A stretch of DNA of 64,000 bases, from assembly GCF_004000215.1 (NCBI RefSeq), contig NZ_RBVY01000004.1, forward strand, positions 186,001-250,000, read 5' to 3'. The notes under the pieces are model-generated. The model was not told the origin of the DNA. It did no database searches and saw nothing but the letters and a program-made list of their open reading frames with translations. The stretch is from Nitratireductor alexandrii (GTDB taxonomy: Bacteria > Pseudomonadota > Alphaproteobacteria > Rhizobiales > Rhizobiaceae). Every line of letters starts with the position of its first letter. Within the stretch, counting starts at the first letter, position 1. A program made the translations under genes and the position numbers. Positions 54,249-63,484 of the stretch are shown here, piece by piece.

Positions 54249-56621
54249 ATGAGCACGATGGAGACACAGCGCCTGGAAAGGGCGGCCGCGCCGGCCGCCG
54301 CGGGCGCGCACGTGCCGGCCAGCCGGCAGTCCGATCGCGCCCGGCCGGCATCCATATCGGGCGCCCTGGTGTCCGCCGGCCGCGCCTTTGCCGCGGCATT
54401 GGCGCTGGAAGAAGCGCGCGGCACGCCCTTTCTCCTGGTTCCGGTGCTGTTCTGCGCCGGGGCAGCGCTCTATTTCGCACTGCCCTTCGAGCCGGGCTGG
54501 CCGCTGCTTGCGGCCGCGCTTGTCGGGCCGGCGGCGGCCCGGTTTCTTGTCGCCCGGCACAGGGTCGCGGCACGGCTATGCGCGGCGTTCGCGTTTGCAG
54601 CGGCCGGCGCGGGTGCCGGCAAGATCGAAACCGTGCGCGCCGACACCGCCATGCTGGGCTCGGCCGTCTCGACCGTGCTGACCGGGCGCGTGGTCAGGGT
54701 CGAGCACCAGGCGAGCGGGCGCACGCGCTACACGATCGACGTGGAGACGACGCGGCGGCCGCTGCTGCGTTACGCGCCCGATCGCGTTCGCGTCACGGCG
54801 CGCGCCGATCCCGGCATCGCCGCCGGCGAGCGCATCGAGGGGGTCGTGCGGCTTTTCCCGCCCTCCGGCCCGGTTCGCCCCTATGGCTACGATTTCGCCT
54901 TCGAAAGCTACATGGCCGGCATCGGCGCGACCGGGTTCTTTCTCGGCATGCCGGACAGGCAAATGTCCGCCGGCGCGCGCGATATCGCCCCGCGCCTTGC
55001 CGCCGGGCTGGCCAATATGCGCCAGGCGATCGCCGGGCGGATCAGGCGCCATGTCGCGGGCGCGGAAGGCGAGATCGCCGCCGCGCTGATCGCCGGCACC
55101 CGCGCCGGCATTCCCGAGGAGGTCGACGAGGCGCTGCGCCGGGCCGGCCTCGCACACATCCTGTCGATATCCGGCCTGCACATGGCCCTCGTCGCCGGCA
55201 CGGTGATGCTGGCGCTGCGGGCGCTGTTCGCGCTCGCGCCGGGCTTTTCCTCGCGCCGGCCGGTCAAAAAATACGCCGCCGCGCTGGCGCTTGCCGCGGC
55301 CGCCTATTATCTGGCGATTTCCGGCGCCGCGGTCGCCGCCCAGCGCTCGTTCATCATGATCGCGGTGATGCTGGTGGCGCTGCTGTTCGACCGCGCCGCA
55401 ATCACCATGCGCAATCTGGCAATCGCGGCGCTGATCATCGCCGCGCTGGCCCCGCACGAGGTGGTCGGGCCGAGTTTCCAGATGTCGTTCGCCGCCACGG
55501 CGGCGCTGATCGCGGCCTATACGGCCTGGTCGAACCGGGTTTCGGCAAGGACGGGCGCCGGCCGCGCCCCGCCACGGGGCGGGCTGAACGCGGCCGGGCG
55601 CCGCCTGGCTTATTTCGCCACGGGGATCGCGGCAACCTCGCTGATCGCCGGCGGCGCGACCACGGTCTACGCGATCTGGCATTTCCACCGTGTCGCCCCG
55701 CTCGGGCTGGTTGCCAATCTCGCCGCCATGCCGGTCGTGTCGACGCTGATCATGCCGCCGGCCGTCGCCGCCGGCGTGTTGATGCCGGTGGGGCTGGAAG
55801 GTCCGCCGCTGACGGTGATGGGGCAGGGGATCGCGATCATGGTGGCGGTGGCGCGCTGGGTTGCCGATCACAGCCCGATCGACGCTGTTGGGGCGATGCC
55901 GCCGCTGGCGCTTATCCTGTTCACCGCCGCGCTTCTCGTCGCGACCATCGCGACCTCCGGCCTGCGCTGGCTGGCGCTGCCGCTGGCGCTGGCCGCAACG
56001 CTGGCCTTCGGCATGCGCACGCCGCCCGACCTGCTGGTTTCCGAGGACGCCCGGCTGGCCGCCTTGATGCGCGATGACGGCCTATTCGCCGTCAATCGCC
56101 CGCGACCGAACGGTTTTACCATCGGCATCTGGCAAAAGGCGCTGGCAGCCACGGGTTACGTCAAGCCGCGCGACCGCGCCGACGGCAAGCCCGAGGCGGA
56201 GACGCGCTTCGTCTGCGACGCCGCGGCCTGCGAGGCCGTCCATGCCGGCGGCGCCGTGGTGGTGCACGCCAAGACCCGGGCCGCGGCCGCGCCGTTTTGC
56301 GGCGTGGCGAGCGTGATCGTGATCGCGGACGCGACCGCCGCCAATCCGTGCCGGGCGAAAGACATTCTTGTCGTGACCGCGCGCGACCTTGCCCGCCGCG
56401 GCAGTCTCGAAGTGCGCTTCAAGCAAGTTGGAACCGAAAGCGCCGGCGCGAGCGGGGGGCCGTTGCGCGCCGAAGCGCGCTTCGCCCTGCCGCGGAACGA
56501 ACGGCCATGGTTCGCGCACCGCAAATTCTCGCGCGAGGCCCGCGGTCTCGCGCCTTACAAGCGCGGCGAGAAAAGCAGGAACAACAAGAACGGCAAAAGC
56601 GGGAAAGGCGACAAAAGCTGA
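54249..56621 (+). CDS. comEC: ComEC/Rec2 family DNA-uptake-type membrane protein
   Basis: The 790-residue protein matches ComEC/Rec2, the inner-membrane channel for incoming single-stranded DNA in transformable bacteria. It has a DUF4131-like N-terminal region with two membrane segments and the ComEC core, including [39 protein letters not shown] and [20 protein letters not shown]. The C-terminal domain looks like a degenerate metallo-beta-lactamase part: I see no HxHxDH motif. The tail is Lys/Asn/Gly-rich. Natural transformation cannot be inferred from this gene alone. Confidence 0.9.
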   Translation: MSTMETQRLERAAAPAAAGAHVPASRQSDRARPASISGALVSAGRAFAAALALEEARGTPFLLVPVLFCAGAALYFALPFEPGWPLLAAALVGPAAARFLVARHRVAARLCAAFAFAAAGAGAGKIETVRADTAMLGSAVSTVLTGRVVRVEHQASGRTRYTIDVETTRRPLLRYAPDRVRVTARADPGIAAGERIEGVVRLFPPSGPVRPYGYDFAFESYMAGIGATGFFLGMPDRQMSAGARDIAPRLAAGLANMRQAIAGRIRRHVAGAEGEIAAALIAGTRAGIPEEVDEALRRAGLAHILSISGLHMALVAGTVMLALRALFALAPGFSSRRPVKKYAAALALAAAAYYLAISGAAVAAQRSFIMIAVMLVALLFDRAAITMRNLAIAALIIAALAPHEVVGPSFQMSFAATAALIAAYTAWSNRVSARTGAGRAPPRGGLNAAGRRLAYFATGIAATSLIAGGATTVYAIWHFHRVAPLGLVANLAAMPVVSTLIMPPAVAAGVLMPVGLEGPPLTVMGQGIAIMVAVARWVADHSPIDAVGAMPPLALILFTAALLVATIATSGLRWLALPLALAATLAFGMRTPPDLLVSEDARLAALMRDDGLFAVNRPRPNGFTIGIWQKALAATGYVKPRDRADGKPEAETRFVCDAAACEAVHAGGAVVVHAKTRAAAAPFCGVASVIVIADATAANPCRAKDILVVTARDLARRGSLEVRFKQVGTESAGASGGPLRAEARFALPRNERPWFAHRKFSREARGLAPYKRGEKSRNNKNGKSGKGDKS

Positions 56622-56817
56622 GCCATCCGCCGTGGCGGCGAGATCGGCGGCCGACAAAGCGGCGCCCGATCGAGCCGCGGCCAGACTACATATGTGCCGA
56701 AACCGGCCCAAAAAGTCCGGCAGGCACGGGATCCGGCTGTTTGAAAACTCCGCCGCGTCCAACCCCCGCCGACACCGGCCCGACCTGGGTCGCCGGCGCG
56801 ACCGACACCGGGAAACG

Positions 56818-57531
56818 TCAGTAGCGGCGGATCAGGCCGACCAGCCGCCCTTGGACTTTGACCTGGTCGGGGCCGTAGATGCGAGTTTCGTAGGCCGGGT
56901 TGGCAGCTTCGAGCGCGATCGAGGCGCCCTTGCGCCGAAACCGTTTCAGGGTCGCCTCGGCGTCTTCCACCAACGCCACGACGATGTCGCCGGGATTAGC
57001 GGTCGCCGCGCTGCGGATGATGACGGTGTCGCCGTCGAGAATGCCGGCATCGATCATGGAATCGCCGCGCACCTCGAGCGCGTAGTGCTCGCCGGCCGAC
57101 AGCATGTCGGGCGGCACGGCGATCGCATGCGTTTGATGCTGGATGGCGTCGATCGGCACGCCGGCGGCGATCCGCCCCATGACCGGCACCGACACGCCGC
57201 CGCCAGCGTCGTCATTGGCCGACACGGGCGGGGCCGGCTTGGGTTTGGGCTTGCCGAGACTGCCCTCGATGACGCTCGGCGAAAAGCTGCGCGGCCGCCC
57301 GAGCCCCGGAGAGATCGATTCGGGCAGGCGCAGCACTTCCAGCGCACGGGCGCGATTGGGCAACCGGCGGATGAAACCGCGCTCCTCCAGCGCCGTGATC
57401 AGCCGATGAATGCCCGATTTGGAGGCGAGATCGAGCGCTTCCTTCATTTCGTCGAAGGAGGGCGGAATGCCGGTTTCCTTCAGCCGTTGATGGATGAAAA
57501 GCAGCAGCTCGTGTTGTTTTCGGGTTAACAT
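56818..57531 (-). CDS. lexA: LexA repressor of the SOS response
   Basis: LexA represses DNA damage genes until RecA filaments induce its self-cleavage. The 237-residue protein has an N-terminal winged helix ([20 protein letters not shown], then [15 protein letters not shown]), cleavage site Ala123-Gly124 (GRIAAGVP), catalytic Ser158 (RGDSMIDAG) and Lys196 (ATLKRF). ATG 57531 is the family start. The promoter carries an SOS box, so it is autoregulated. comEC converges on it. Confidence 0.97.
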   Translation of the reverse strand: MLTRKQHELLLFIHQRLKETGIPPSFDEMKEALDLASKSGIHRLITALEERGFIRRLPNRARALEVLRLPESISPGLGRPRSFSPSVIEGSLGKPKPKPAPPVSANDDAGGGVSVPVMGRIAAGVPIDAIQHQTHAIAVPPDMLSAGEHYALEVRGDSMIDAGILDGDTVIIRSAATANPGDIVVALVEDAEATLKRFRRKGASIALEAANPAYETRIYGPDQVKVQGRLVGLIRRY

Positions 57532-57572
57532 GGCGGCCCCAGTGGAATCATCGACAAACAAAACCAGAACAA

Positions 57573-57601
57573 ATTGTATCTGTTCTCACCTTGTTCCGCA
57601 A
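57573..57601 (-). promoter_or_regulatory. lexA promoter with SOS box
   Basis: On the minus strand TTGCGG (57601-57596) and TACAAT (57578-57573) are 17 bases apart. The spacer holds GAAC-N7-GAAC (57582-57596), on the plus strand GTTC-TCACCTT-GTTC, the exact alphaproteobacterial LexA box. The rest of the 236-base gap to pstB shows no gene. Confidence 0.85.
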
Positions 57602-57767
57602 GTGTCCGAGCGCCGAAAGACGAAAACGATGCCGGCAACGCCGCCGACGGCATGCCGCGCCCGGTCTTCGGGCAGGCACCGATACCCGCGACAAGGGAAG
57701 GCCGCGGATGTTGAAACGCGGCGTCCCCGTTTCGAGCGCCGGCCTCTCGGCGGGTTTTGCGCCCGGC

Positions 57768-58589
57768 CTACGCCAACCGGCCGTTTAGATAATCGTCGGT
57801 GACCTGGTTTTGCGGCCGCTCCGACAAATCCGCCATCGTGCCGTGCTCGAGCAGGTAGCCGGTTCCGCGCCGTGTCCAAAACAGCGCGCACTGATCGGCG
57901 ATCCGTCGTGCCTGAGACAGATTATGCGTGACGATCACCAGCGTGACGCTGTCCTTGAGTTTGAGCAGCAGACGCTCGATCGTCATCGTCGACATCGGGT
58001 CAAGCGCGCTGCACGGTTCGTCCAGAAGCAGGATTTCGGGCCGCGTGGCCAGCGCCCTGGCAATGCACAAACGCTGCTGCTGGCCGCCGGACAGCGCGCA
58101 GGCGGACATGTCGAGCCGGTGGCCGATTTCCGCGTGCAGGCCGACGGCACGCAGGCATTCGTCGATGCGCGCGTCCCGGTCCGCCCGCCGGCGCACGCCG
58201 AATTCACTCAACACGATATCGAAATTGCGACGGATGGAGAACGGAAACGGGTTGGGTTTTTGAAATACCATGCCGACCCGCTTGCGCAACCGCAGGAGAT
58301 CGGCGCCCCGCGCCAGCACGTCGGTATCGCGAACAAGGATACGGCCGGACGCGTTCGCACCCGGGATCAGGTCGATCAGCCGGTTGACGCAGGTCAGCAG
58401 GCTGGTTTTGCCGCAGCCCGACGGGCCGATCAGCGCGGTGATGCGCCCTGGCGGGATCGACAGGCTGACATCCGACAGGGCCTTGATGGCGCCATAGGCG
58501 ACCGTGACGTTTTCGACGCGGATATGGCTCGCCTCGGCGCGGCCCGGCGACAAGTCGAGCTTTCGGGTTCCTGTGGCTTGCACGTTCAT
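57768..58589 (-). CDS. pstB: PstB-type ABC transporter ATPase
   Basis: The 273-residue ATPase closely follows PstB, which energises phosphate import. Walker A GPSGCGKT lies at 55-62, the signature LSGGQ at 166-170 and Walker B ILLLDEP at 186-192. It retains PstB traits such as NRLIDLIPGA and VFQKPNPFPFSI. Its start overlaps the pstA stop (ATGA). No phoU gene follows; lexA is next. It is the last gene of the operon. Confidence 0.9.
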   Translation of the reverse strand: MNVQATGTRKLDLSPGRAEASHIRVENVTVAYGAIKALSDVSLSIPPGRITALIGPSGCGKTSLLTCVNRLIDLIPGANASGRILVRDTDVLARGADLLRLRKRVGMVFQKPNPFPFSIRRNFDIVLSEFGVRRRADRDARIDECLRAVGLHAEIGHRLDMSACALSGGQQQRLCIARALATRPEILLLDEPCSALDPMSTMTIERLLLKLKDSVTLVIVTHNLSQARRIADQCALFWTRRGTGYLLEHGTMADLSERPQNQVTDDYLNGRLA

Positions 58590-59419
58590 ACGAAATCCCT
58601 GCCTTGCTTGCCGTCCAAAGCCGTGAACAGGGCGACGACGGCGGCGACCGACGCCAAGAGCACGGTGGCGGTCGCGAACGCATTGCCGTCGCCACCGGGA
58701 ACGTTCATCGCCAGGTCGAGAATATGGACCGCCAGGGTCCGTCCCGAATCGAAAACCGAATCCGGCATGCGCACCACGTAGCCGCTGGTGAAGATCAGGG
58801 CGGCGCTTTCGGCGACCGCGCGCCCGAAACCGAGCCCCAGCCCGGCGAAAATGCCCGGTGCGGCGGCCGGCAGCATGATCGACCAGACGATCCGCCGCTG
58901 CGGCAGGCCGAGCGCGTAGCCGGCCCTGCGGTCTTCGCCGTGCATGCGCAAGGTGGTTTCGGCCACGCAGGCCGCGATCGGCAGGATCATCAGGGCGAGC
59001 GTCAGCCCGCCGGCCAGAATGGAAAAGCCGAAGCCGAGCCAGTCGCAGAAGATCATGTTGCCGGCCAGACCGAAGACGATCGAGGGAACGGCGGCCAGCA
59101 CGCCCAGGCAGCCCCGCGTCAGGCGCGCGGCCACGGTGTGCGGGCCTACCGCCTCGACCAGAAACACCGCCGCCCCGACCGCAAGAGGCAAGGCGGCCGC
59201 CAGCGCCACCCCCGTCACCGCCGCCGTCGACACAAGCACCGGCGCGATGCCGCCGGCGCGCCCGGCCGCGCGCGGCGCGGTGGTGAGGAAGTCCCACGAC
59301 ACCAGCGCAGCACCGCGCGTGACCACATGCATAACGATTGCAGCCAGGACGAGCACCACCGCCGCCACCGCCGCGCGCACCACAAGGTCGTTGACGAAGG
59401 GTCTAAGATTGCGGTGCAT
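58586..59419 (-). CDS. pstA: PstA-type ABC transporter permease
   Basis: The 277-residue permease has six hydrophobic segments and PstA features: FVNDLVVRAAVAAVVLVLAA at the start, GVAAALPLAVGAAVFLVEA-like block and ATPase-contact loop GLPQRRIVWSIMLPAAAPGI. It overlaps pstC by 17 bases upstream and pstB downstream by 4. Confidence 0.88.
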   Translation of the reverse strand: MHRNLRPFVNDLVVRAAVAAVVLVLAAIVMHVVTRGAALVSWDFLTTAPRAAGRAGGIAPVLVSTAAVTGVALAAALPLAVGAAVFLVEAVGPHTVAARLTRGCLGVLAAVPSIVFGLAGNMIFCDWLGFGFSILAGGLTLALMILPIAACVAETTLRMHGEDRRAGYALGLPQRRIVWSIMLPAAAPGIFAGLGLGFGRAVAESAALIFTSGYVVRMPDSVFDSGRTLAVHILDLAMNVPGGDGNAFATATVLLASVAAVVALFTALDGKQGRDFV

Positions 59420-60314
59420 CGGCCCCGCCCCAGCAGCGGCGCAAGACGAGCAGCAGCCCGACCATGGCCATCAAGAACAGGCCCGAAACGAACAGGGCCG
59501 AGCGGTGGACGTCGATGGCGTAGGCCATTTCGAGCGCGATATTGGCCGGCAGCGTGCGCACGGACGCAAACGGACTGTCTGGCATCGCGACCGCGTTTCC
59601 GACCACCATCAGCACGGCCATCGTTTCGCCCAGCGCGCGGGCGAGCCCGAGCATGCAGGCGGCCGCCACCGCCCCCTTGGCCGACGACAGCACGATGCGC
59701 TTGATCGCCGCGTGACGGGCGCATCCGAGCGCCAGGCTGCCCAGATAGAGCGAGGCCGGCAATTGGCGCAGGCCCGCCTCCGCCAGAACGGCCACGGTCG
59801 GCAGCACCATGATCGACAAGACGATCACGCCGGCCAGGAGCGACGTGCCGGGCGGCTGCCAGGCGGCGATGTGCGGCACCAGCACAGTCATGCCCCACAG
59901 GCCGTAGACGACCGAGGGAATGGCCGCCAGGGTCATCAGCACCACGCGAAAGGCGGCACCGGCGACATCGCCGGCGTAATAGCGGATATAGACCGCGCAC
60001 AGGATTCCCAGCGGGCCGGCGACGGCAAGCGCGCCGGCCGAAACCGCGAGCGTGGCCGCGACCATCGCCACCAGGCCGTATTCGCCGGCGGTCGGATACC
60101 AGTCGCCATCGGCCACGAAGGCGCCCAGTCCCGCCTCGGTCAGCGCGGGCGCGGAGCCGATCGCCAGCACGATCAAGACGCCGGCCATCGCTCCGATCGC
60201 CAGAACGCCCGAAGCCCACAAGACGACGACGAAGACGGCGTCTTTCAGCGCGAGCGGGCCGCGAAACAGCCTAATCCGAGGCGGGCGAGAAATAATGGTC
60301 TGAGATGAGGTCAT
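59403..60314 (-). CDS. pstC: PstC-type ABC transporter permease
   Basis: The 303-residue permease has six hydrophobic segments and PstC features, such as the block GPLGILCAVYIRYYAGDVAG and PSVVYGLWGMTVLVPHI and the loop with GCARHAAIKRIVLSSAKG. ATG 60314 lies 44 bases inside the end of pstS, so the two are strongly coupled. Confidence 0.88.
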   Translation of the reverse strand: MTSSQTIISRPPRIRLFRGPLALKDAVFVVVLWASGVLAIGAMAGVLIVLAIGSAPALTEAGLGAFVADGDWYPTAGEYGLVAMVAATLAVSAGALAVAGPLGILCAVYIRYYAGDVAGAAFRVVLMTLAAIPSVVYGLWGMTVLVPHIAAWQPPGTSLLAGVIVLSIMVLPTVAVLAEAGLRQLPASLYLGSLALGCARHAAIKRIVLSSAKGAVAAACMLGLARALGETMAVLMVVGNAVAMPDSPFASVRTLPANIALEMAYAIDVHRSALFVSGLFLMAMVGLLLVLRRCWGGADAPQS

Positions 60315-61098
60315 GCACCTGTTGTCCGGAGGCAAACCGCAAAAACGCTTCGACCGGCGCCGCGGGGTCGGGATACGTGACCAGGTTCAGCTCTCGTCTG
60401 ACCGGGTACGACCCGTTTGCGACATTGGCGGAAGTTGGAGCGACGGCCCCGAGCGCGATCGCGCGTATCGGGGTCATGGCGCTTGCGTGATATTCGGCCG
60501 CGCCGATCGAGATGTAGCCCACCGCCCTTGGGTTGCCGGCCACCACTTTCACCGCCTGCTCGTTGTCGCCGATGATGGTATGGGCGCGGATGTCGCGAAT
60601 ATCGAGATCGAGATAGTCGAGGAAGATTCCCAAGGTCGAGCGGCCTTCGGCCTTGCTGACCACGGTGATCGGCCCGTCCCAGGAACCGAACGCCTCCCAG
60701 CGCGTCGCCTGGCCGGTGTAGATCGCCCGCACCTGGTCGTCGGAAAGCCGTTCGAGCGGATTTTGCGCATGAACGATCAGCGCCACGCCGTCCCATGCGA
60801 TCCGCGTGGCCGCGACGTCGTTTTCATCCGCGCCGAGCGCCCGCGACACCATGCCGATATCGGCGAGCTTGCGCCGGACGTCCGACAGGCCCCTGGAAGA
60901 GCCGCCGGTCTGGACATCGACCTGCACGCCCGGATGCGCGGCCTCGTAGCGCTGGGCGATATCCATCATCAACGGCGCGATCGTGCTCGAGCCGGTAACG
61001 ACGATGCGCACCTCCTCCTGGGTATGGGATACACCCAGGCCGGCGAACGTCAGCGCAAGGGAGAAGGCGGCGATCACAGTCTTTCTGGCCGACATCAT
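60271..61098 (-). CDS. pstS: PstS-type periplasmic phosphate(-like) binding protein
   Basis: The 275-residue protein has a signal peptide (about 1-26) and the PstS pattern: VTGSSTIAPLMMDIAQRY at the start, QTGGSSRGLSDVRRKLADIG and KAEGRSTLGIFLDYL, corresponding to the anion-binding serine loops. The loop normally SGT is RST, so the bound anion could be phosphate or a relative such as a phosphate ester. It is coupled to the transglutaminase-like gene by an ATGA overlap. Confidence 0.85.
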   Translation of the reverse strand: MMSARKTVIAAFSLALTFAGLGVSHTQEEVRIVVTGSSTIAPLMMDIAQRYEAAHPGVQVDVQTGGSSRGLSDVRRKLADIGMVSRALGADENDVAATRIAWDGVALIVHAQNPLERLSDDQVRAIYTGQATRWEAFGSWDGPITVVSKAEGRSTLGIFLDYLDLDIRDIRAHTIIGDNEQAVKVVAGNPRAVGYISIGAAEYHASAMTPIRAIALGAVAPTSANVANGSYPVRRELNLVTYPDPAAPVEAFLRFASGQQVHDLISDHYFSPASD

Positions 61099-61991
61099 AC
61101 GCTCCTCGTTGCCCAGCTTGCCGTTTGCGGCGGCCGTGCCGCGTGCCGGATCTCGGCGTCAGCCCGCATGGGCTGTGTCAGCACCGCGCTGGTGGCCGCC
61201 TCGGGCAGGCTGCCGTCGGCCAGAAGCCAGCGCGGGCGGGCGAAATGGCTGATCGCCGGCAAACGGGTCGTCGCGGTCTCGAAAACCAGTCCGCGCCCAT
61301 GGGAAAACGCGGCCCGGACCCCGCCCAGGGGGTTCAAGCCGGCCACCGGTCGTGCCAGGCCGGCAATCAGGCAATGCGCGACATCCCAATCGCACCGGCG
61401 TCCCGCCGCCTCGGTGGCGATCCAGCAATGCATGCCGTCGGCGCGGCAGCCGCCCCGGTTGCGGCCGAAATGAAACCCCGCGAAATAGGCCGCGCGGCGC
61501 CCGGCAGCCCGCAGGCAGGCAAGCAGGGCGGTGTTGATATCGATGCAGTTGCCGGATCGCACGCCGCAAAACGCCGCCGGGCGCGCCAGATCGGGATTCG
61601 GCCCGCCATAGCTGAACCGGCGCGCCACCGCCGCGACAATGTCGTCGTCGCCATGGCCTGCCGCGCATGCGGGTCGCTCGAGGGCGAGAAATTCGGACAG
61701 ATCGCCGGCAAGCCTCGTATAGGCATTGTCGAAATCGGCAAATTCGTCGGTTTTGACCGTCCCTGTCCCGGCCGCGAAATGGAAGGAAAATTCGAGGCTC
61801 GCGCCGAACTCGCCCTCGAACAGATAGGCGCGCTGGCCGCTCCGGCTTTCGCGGACGATCCGGTAGGGCAAGGGGCAGGGGGCACAGAATCCGACCAGGG
61901 TCTGGTGCACCGTGTCGGGCGGCTCCGGCACCAGCAGGCCGATCGCGGCGGCGGCACGTTCGTGCGGGTCGATGCGCAGCGTTATGATCAT
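61095..61991 (-). CDS. Transglutaminase-like cysteine protein of the pst operon
   Basis: The 298-residue protein has the transglutaminase-like core of bacterial enzymes: Cys149 in RSGNCIDINTALLACLRAAG, His188 in DGMHCWIAT and Asp201 or Asp203 in CDWDVAHC, with about 120 residues before it. It has no signal peptide, so it is likely cytoplasmic. Such proteins may act as peptidases or amide-forming enzymes. ATGA overlaps with pstS downstream and with the mutase-like gene upstream fix the start at 61991 and tie it to the operon. Its target is not known. Confidence 0.75.
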   Translation of the reverse strand: MIITLRIDPHERAAAAIGLLVPEPPDTVHQTLVGFCAPCPLPYRIVRESRSGQRAYLFEGEFGASLEFSFHFAAGTGTVKTDEFADFDNAYTRLAGDLSEFLALERPACAAGHGDDDIVAAVARRFSYGGPNPDLARPAAFCGVRSGNCIDINTALLACLRAAGRRAAYFAGFHFGRNRGGCRADGMHCWIATEAAGRRCDWDVAHCLIAGLARPVAGLNPLGGVRAAFSHGRGLVFETATTRLPAISHFARPRWLLADGSLPEAATSAVLTQPMRADAEIRHAARPPQTASWATRSV

Positions 61992-63484
61992 GCCAGGCTC
62001 CGTTGTCTGCAAATCAGCGATGGCGCGTCGCCAATCCCGGCCGGATCGACGCCCAAAAGCGCGGCCATGGTCGCTGCGACGTTGTCGAGCCCGCCCGTCT
62101 CGAGCGCCCAGTCGGCCCGCCCGCCATCGGCCGCAACGATGGTGAAGGGGACCGGGTTTGCGGTGTGGGAACCGAAGCCGCGGCCCCGATCGTCCAAAAG
62201 TCGTTCGGCGTTGCCGTGATCGGCGGTGACCGCCAGCGTCCAGCCGGTGTCACGGGACTGGGCCACGATGGCGGCAAGGGCCCGGTCGACGGCGGCCGCC
62301 GCCTGCCGGCACAGGCCCACGTCGCCGGAATGCCCGACCTGATCGAGATTTGGAATATTGACGACAAAACCGGTCTCGCGATCGCTCGTCATCACCTCGC
62401 GGCAGGCGTCCACCGTCTCGTCCACCCGCATGCGCGGGTTTTGTTCGGGACCGCCCGGCGTGTCGGGGATCGCCACCTGGCGTTCCCCGAGCGATTGCCG
62501 GAAACCGTTGAAGAAATAGGTGACATGCGGAAATTTGCAGTTTTCCGCGATCCGCGTCAGCGCGATGCCGCGCGCCTGCAGGGCCTGCGCCAGACCGCCC
62601 GAAAGGCTGCGGGTCGGAAAGAAGACGTGCGCGGCCGGCACGTGTTGCGTGATGGTGGTCAGCGTGGCGACACGGCAGCGCGCGGCAAGCGCTTCGACCG
62701 TCTGCACGGCGCGATCGGCGCGATGGCTTGTGACCAGCACGGCCTCGCCCGGCGTGAGCTGGATGTCGGCATCGACCCGGTGAGCGGGGAAGTCGCGCTC
62801 GCTGTTGTCCCAGCAAAAACCGTCGAGATGCCGGCGATCGAAGCGCGGCAGCGCGTCGGCGCTCGTAAGCGCATCGACCAGATGCCGCGCCAGGGCGCGG
62901 TTTCCGGACCGGTCGGCGAACCAGCTCCGTCCGATCACGACCCCGAGCCGCGCCGCCGGAACCCGCGCCGCCAGCGCCTGCCGCAACGTGTCGAGCAATG
63001 CGGGCCCCGAGCCGCGCATCGCATCGACCCCGTCGAGCACCGGGTGCACCACGACGGTGGAAAATCCGCCGCGTCCGGCCAGGTCAGCCGCCTGGACGAT
63101 GGTGCGCCAATGGCCGTGAACGCCGGCGTCGGAGACAAGGCCGAGAACGTGGATCCGGCCATTTTGGGCCGTCTCGTCGCGCAAGGCTCGCCAGACGGGG
63201 CTTTTTTTCCAGGCGCCCGACCGGTAGGCACGGTCGATCGCAACCAGCGAGGAGACCACGGTGCGGCCCATGCCGAGGGTGAGATGCCCGACTTCGGAAT
63301 TGCCCGCCTGGCCGTCGAACAGCCCCACGGCATCGCCGCTGGCCCTGAGCGGAACCATGCCGTAGCGATCGAACAGGTCGAACAGAACCGGCATGCAGGC
63401 GCGGTCGACGACATTGCCGGGCGAAGGCGCGGCGAGGCCGGCGCCGTCCAGGATGACCAGACCGGCTTTGGCACGAGCGGTCAT
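61988..63484 (-). CDS. Divergent cofactor-independent phosphoglycerate mutase homologue
   Basis: The 498-residue protein belongs to the alkaline phosphatase superfamily and resembles the iPGM GpmI throughout its length. Metal ligands are present: Asp13 (ILDGAG), Ser63 (GNSEVGH), Asp381 and His385 (NLDQVGH), Asp422-His423 (TADHGN) and His440 (SHTANP). Substrate-side residues His123, Asp154, Arg186, Arg255 and Arg258 also look kept. The conserved SPKVATYD segment with its lysine is replaced by DTPGGPEQNP (341-350), and DGRD reads DGVD. So it may act on another phosphorylated substrate. It is coupled to both neighbours by ATGA overlaps. Confidence 0.85.
   Translation of the reverse strand: MTARAKAGLVILDGAGLAAPSPGNVVDRACMPVLFDLFDRYGMVPLRASGDAVGLFDGQAGNSEVGHLTLGMGRTVVSSLVAIDRAYRSGAWKKSPVWRALRDETAQNGRIHVLGLVSDAGVHGHWRTIVQAADLAGRGGFSTVVVHPVLDGVDAMRGSGPALLDTLRQALAARVPAARLGVVIGRSWFADRSGNRALARHLVDALTSADALPRFDRRHLDGFCWDNSERDFPAHRVDADIQLTPGEAVLVTSHRADRAVQTVEALAARCRVATLTTITQHVPAAHVFFPTRSLSGGLAQALQARGIALTRIAENCKFPHVTYFFNGFRQSLGERQVAIPDTPGGPEQNPRMRVDETVDACREVMTSDRETGFVVNIPNLDQVGHSGDVGLCRQAAAAVDRALAAIVAQSRDTGWTLAVTADHGNAERLLDDRGRGFGSHTANPVPFTIVAADGGRADWALETGGLDNVAATMAALLGVDPAGIGDAPSLICRQRSLA

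Noticed and set aside
56788-56803. Small stem GGTCGC-CGGC-GCGACC just before the lexA end
   Set aside because: A 6-base GC stem without a T-run is common by chance at this base composition; not enough for a terminator call.
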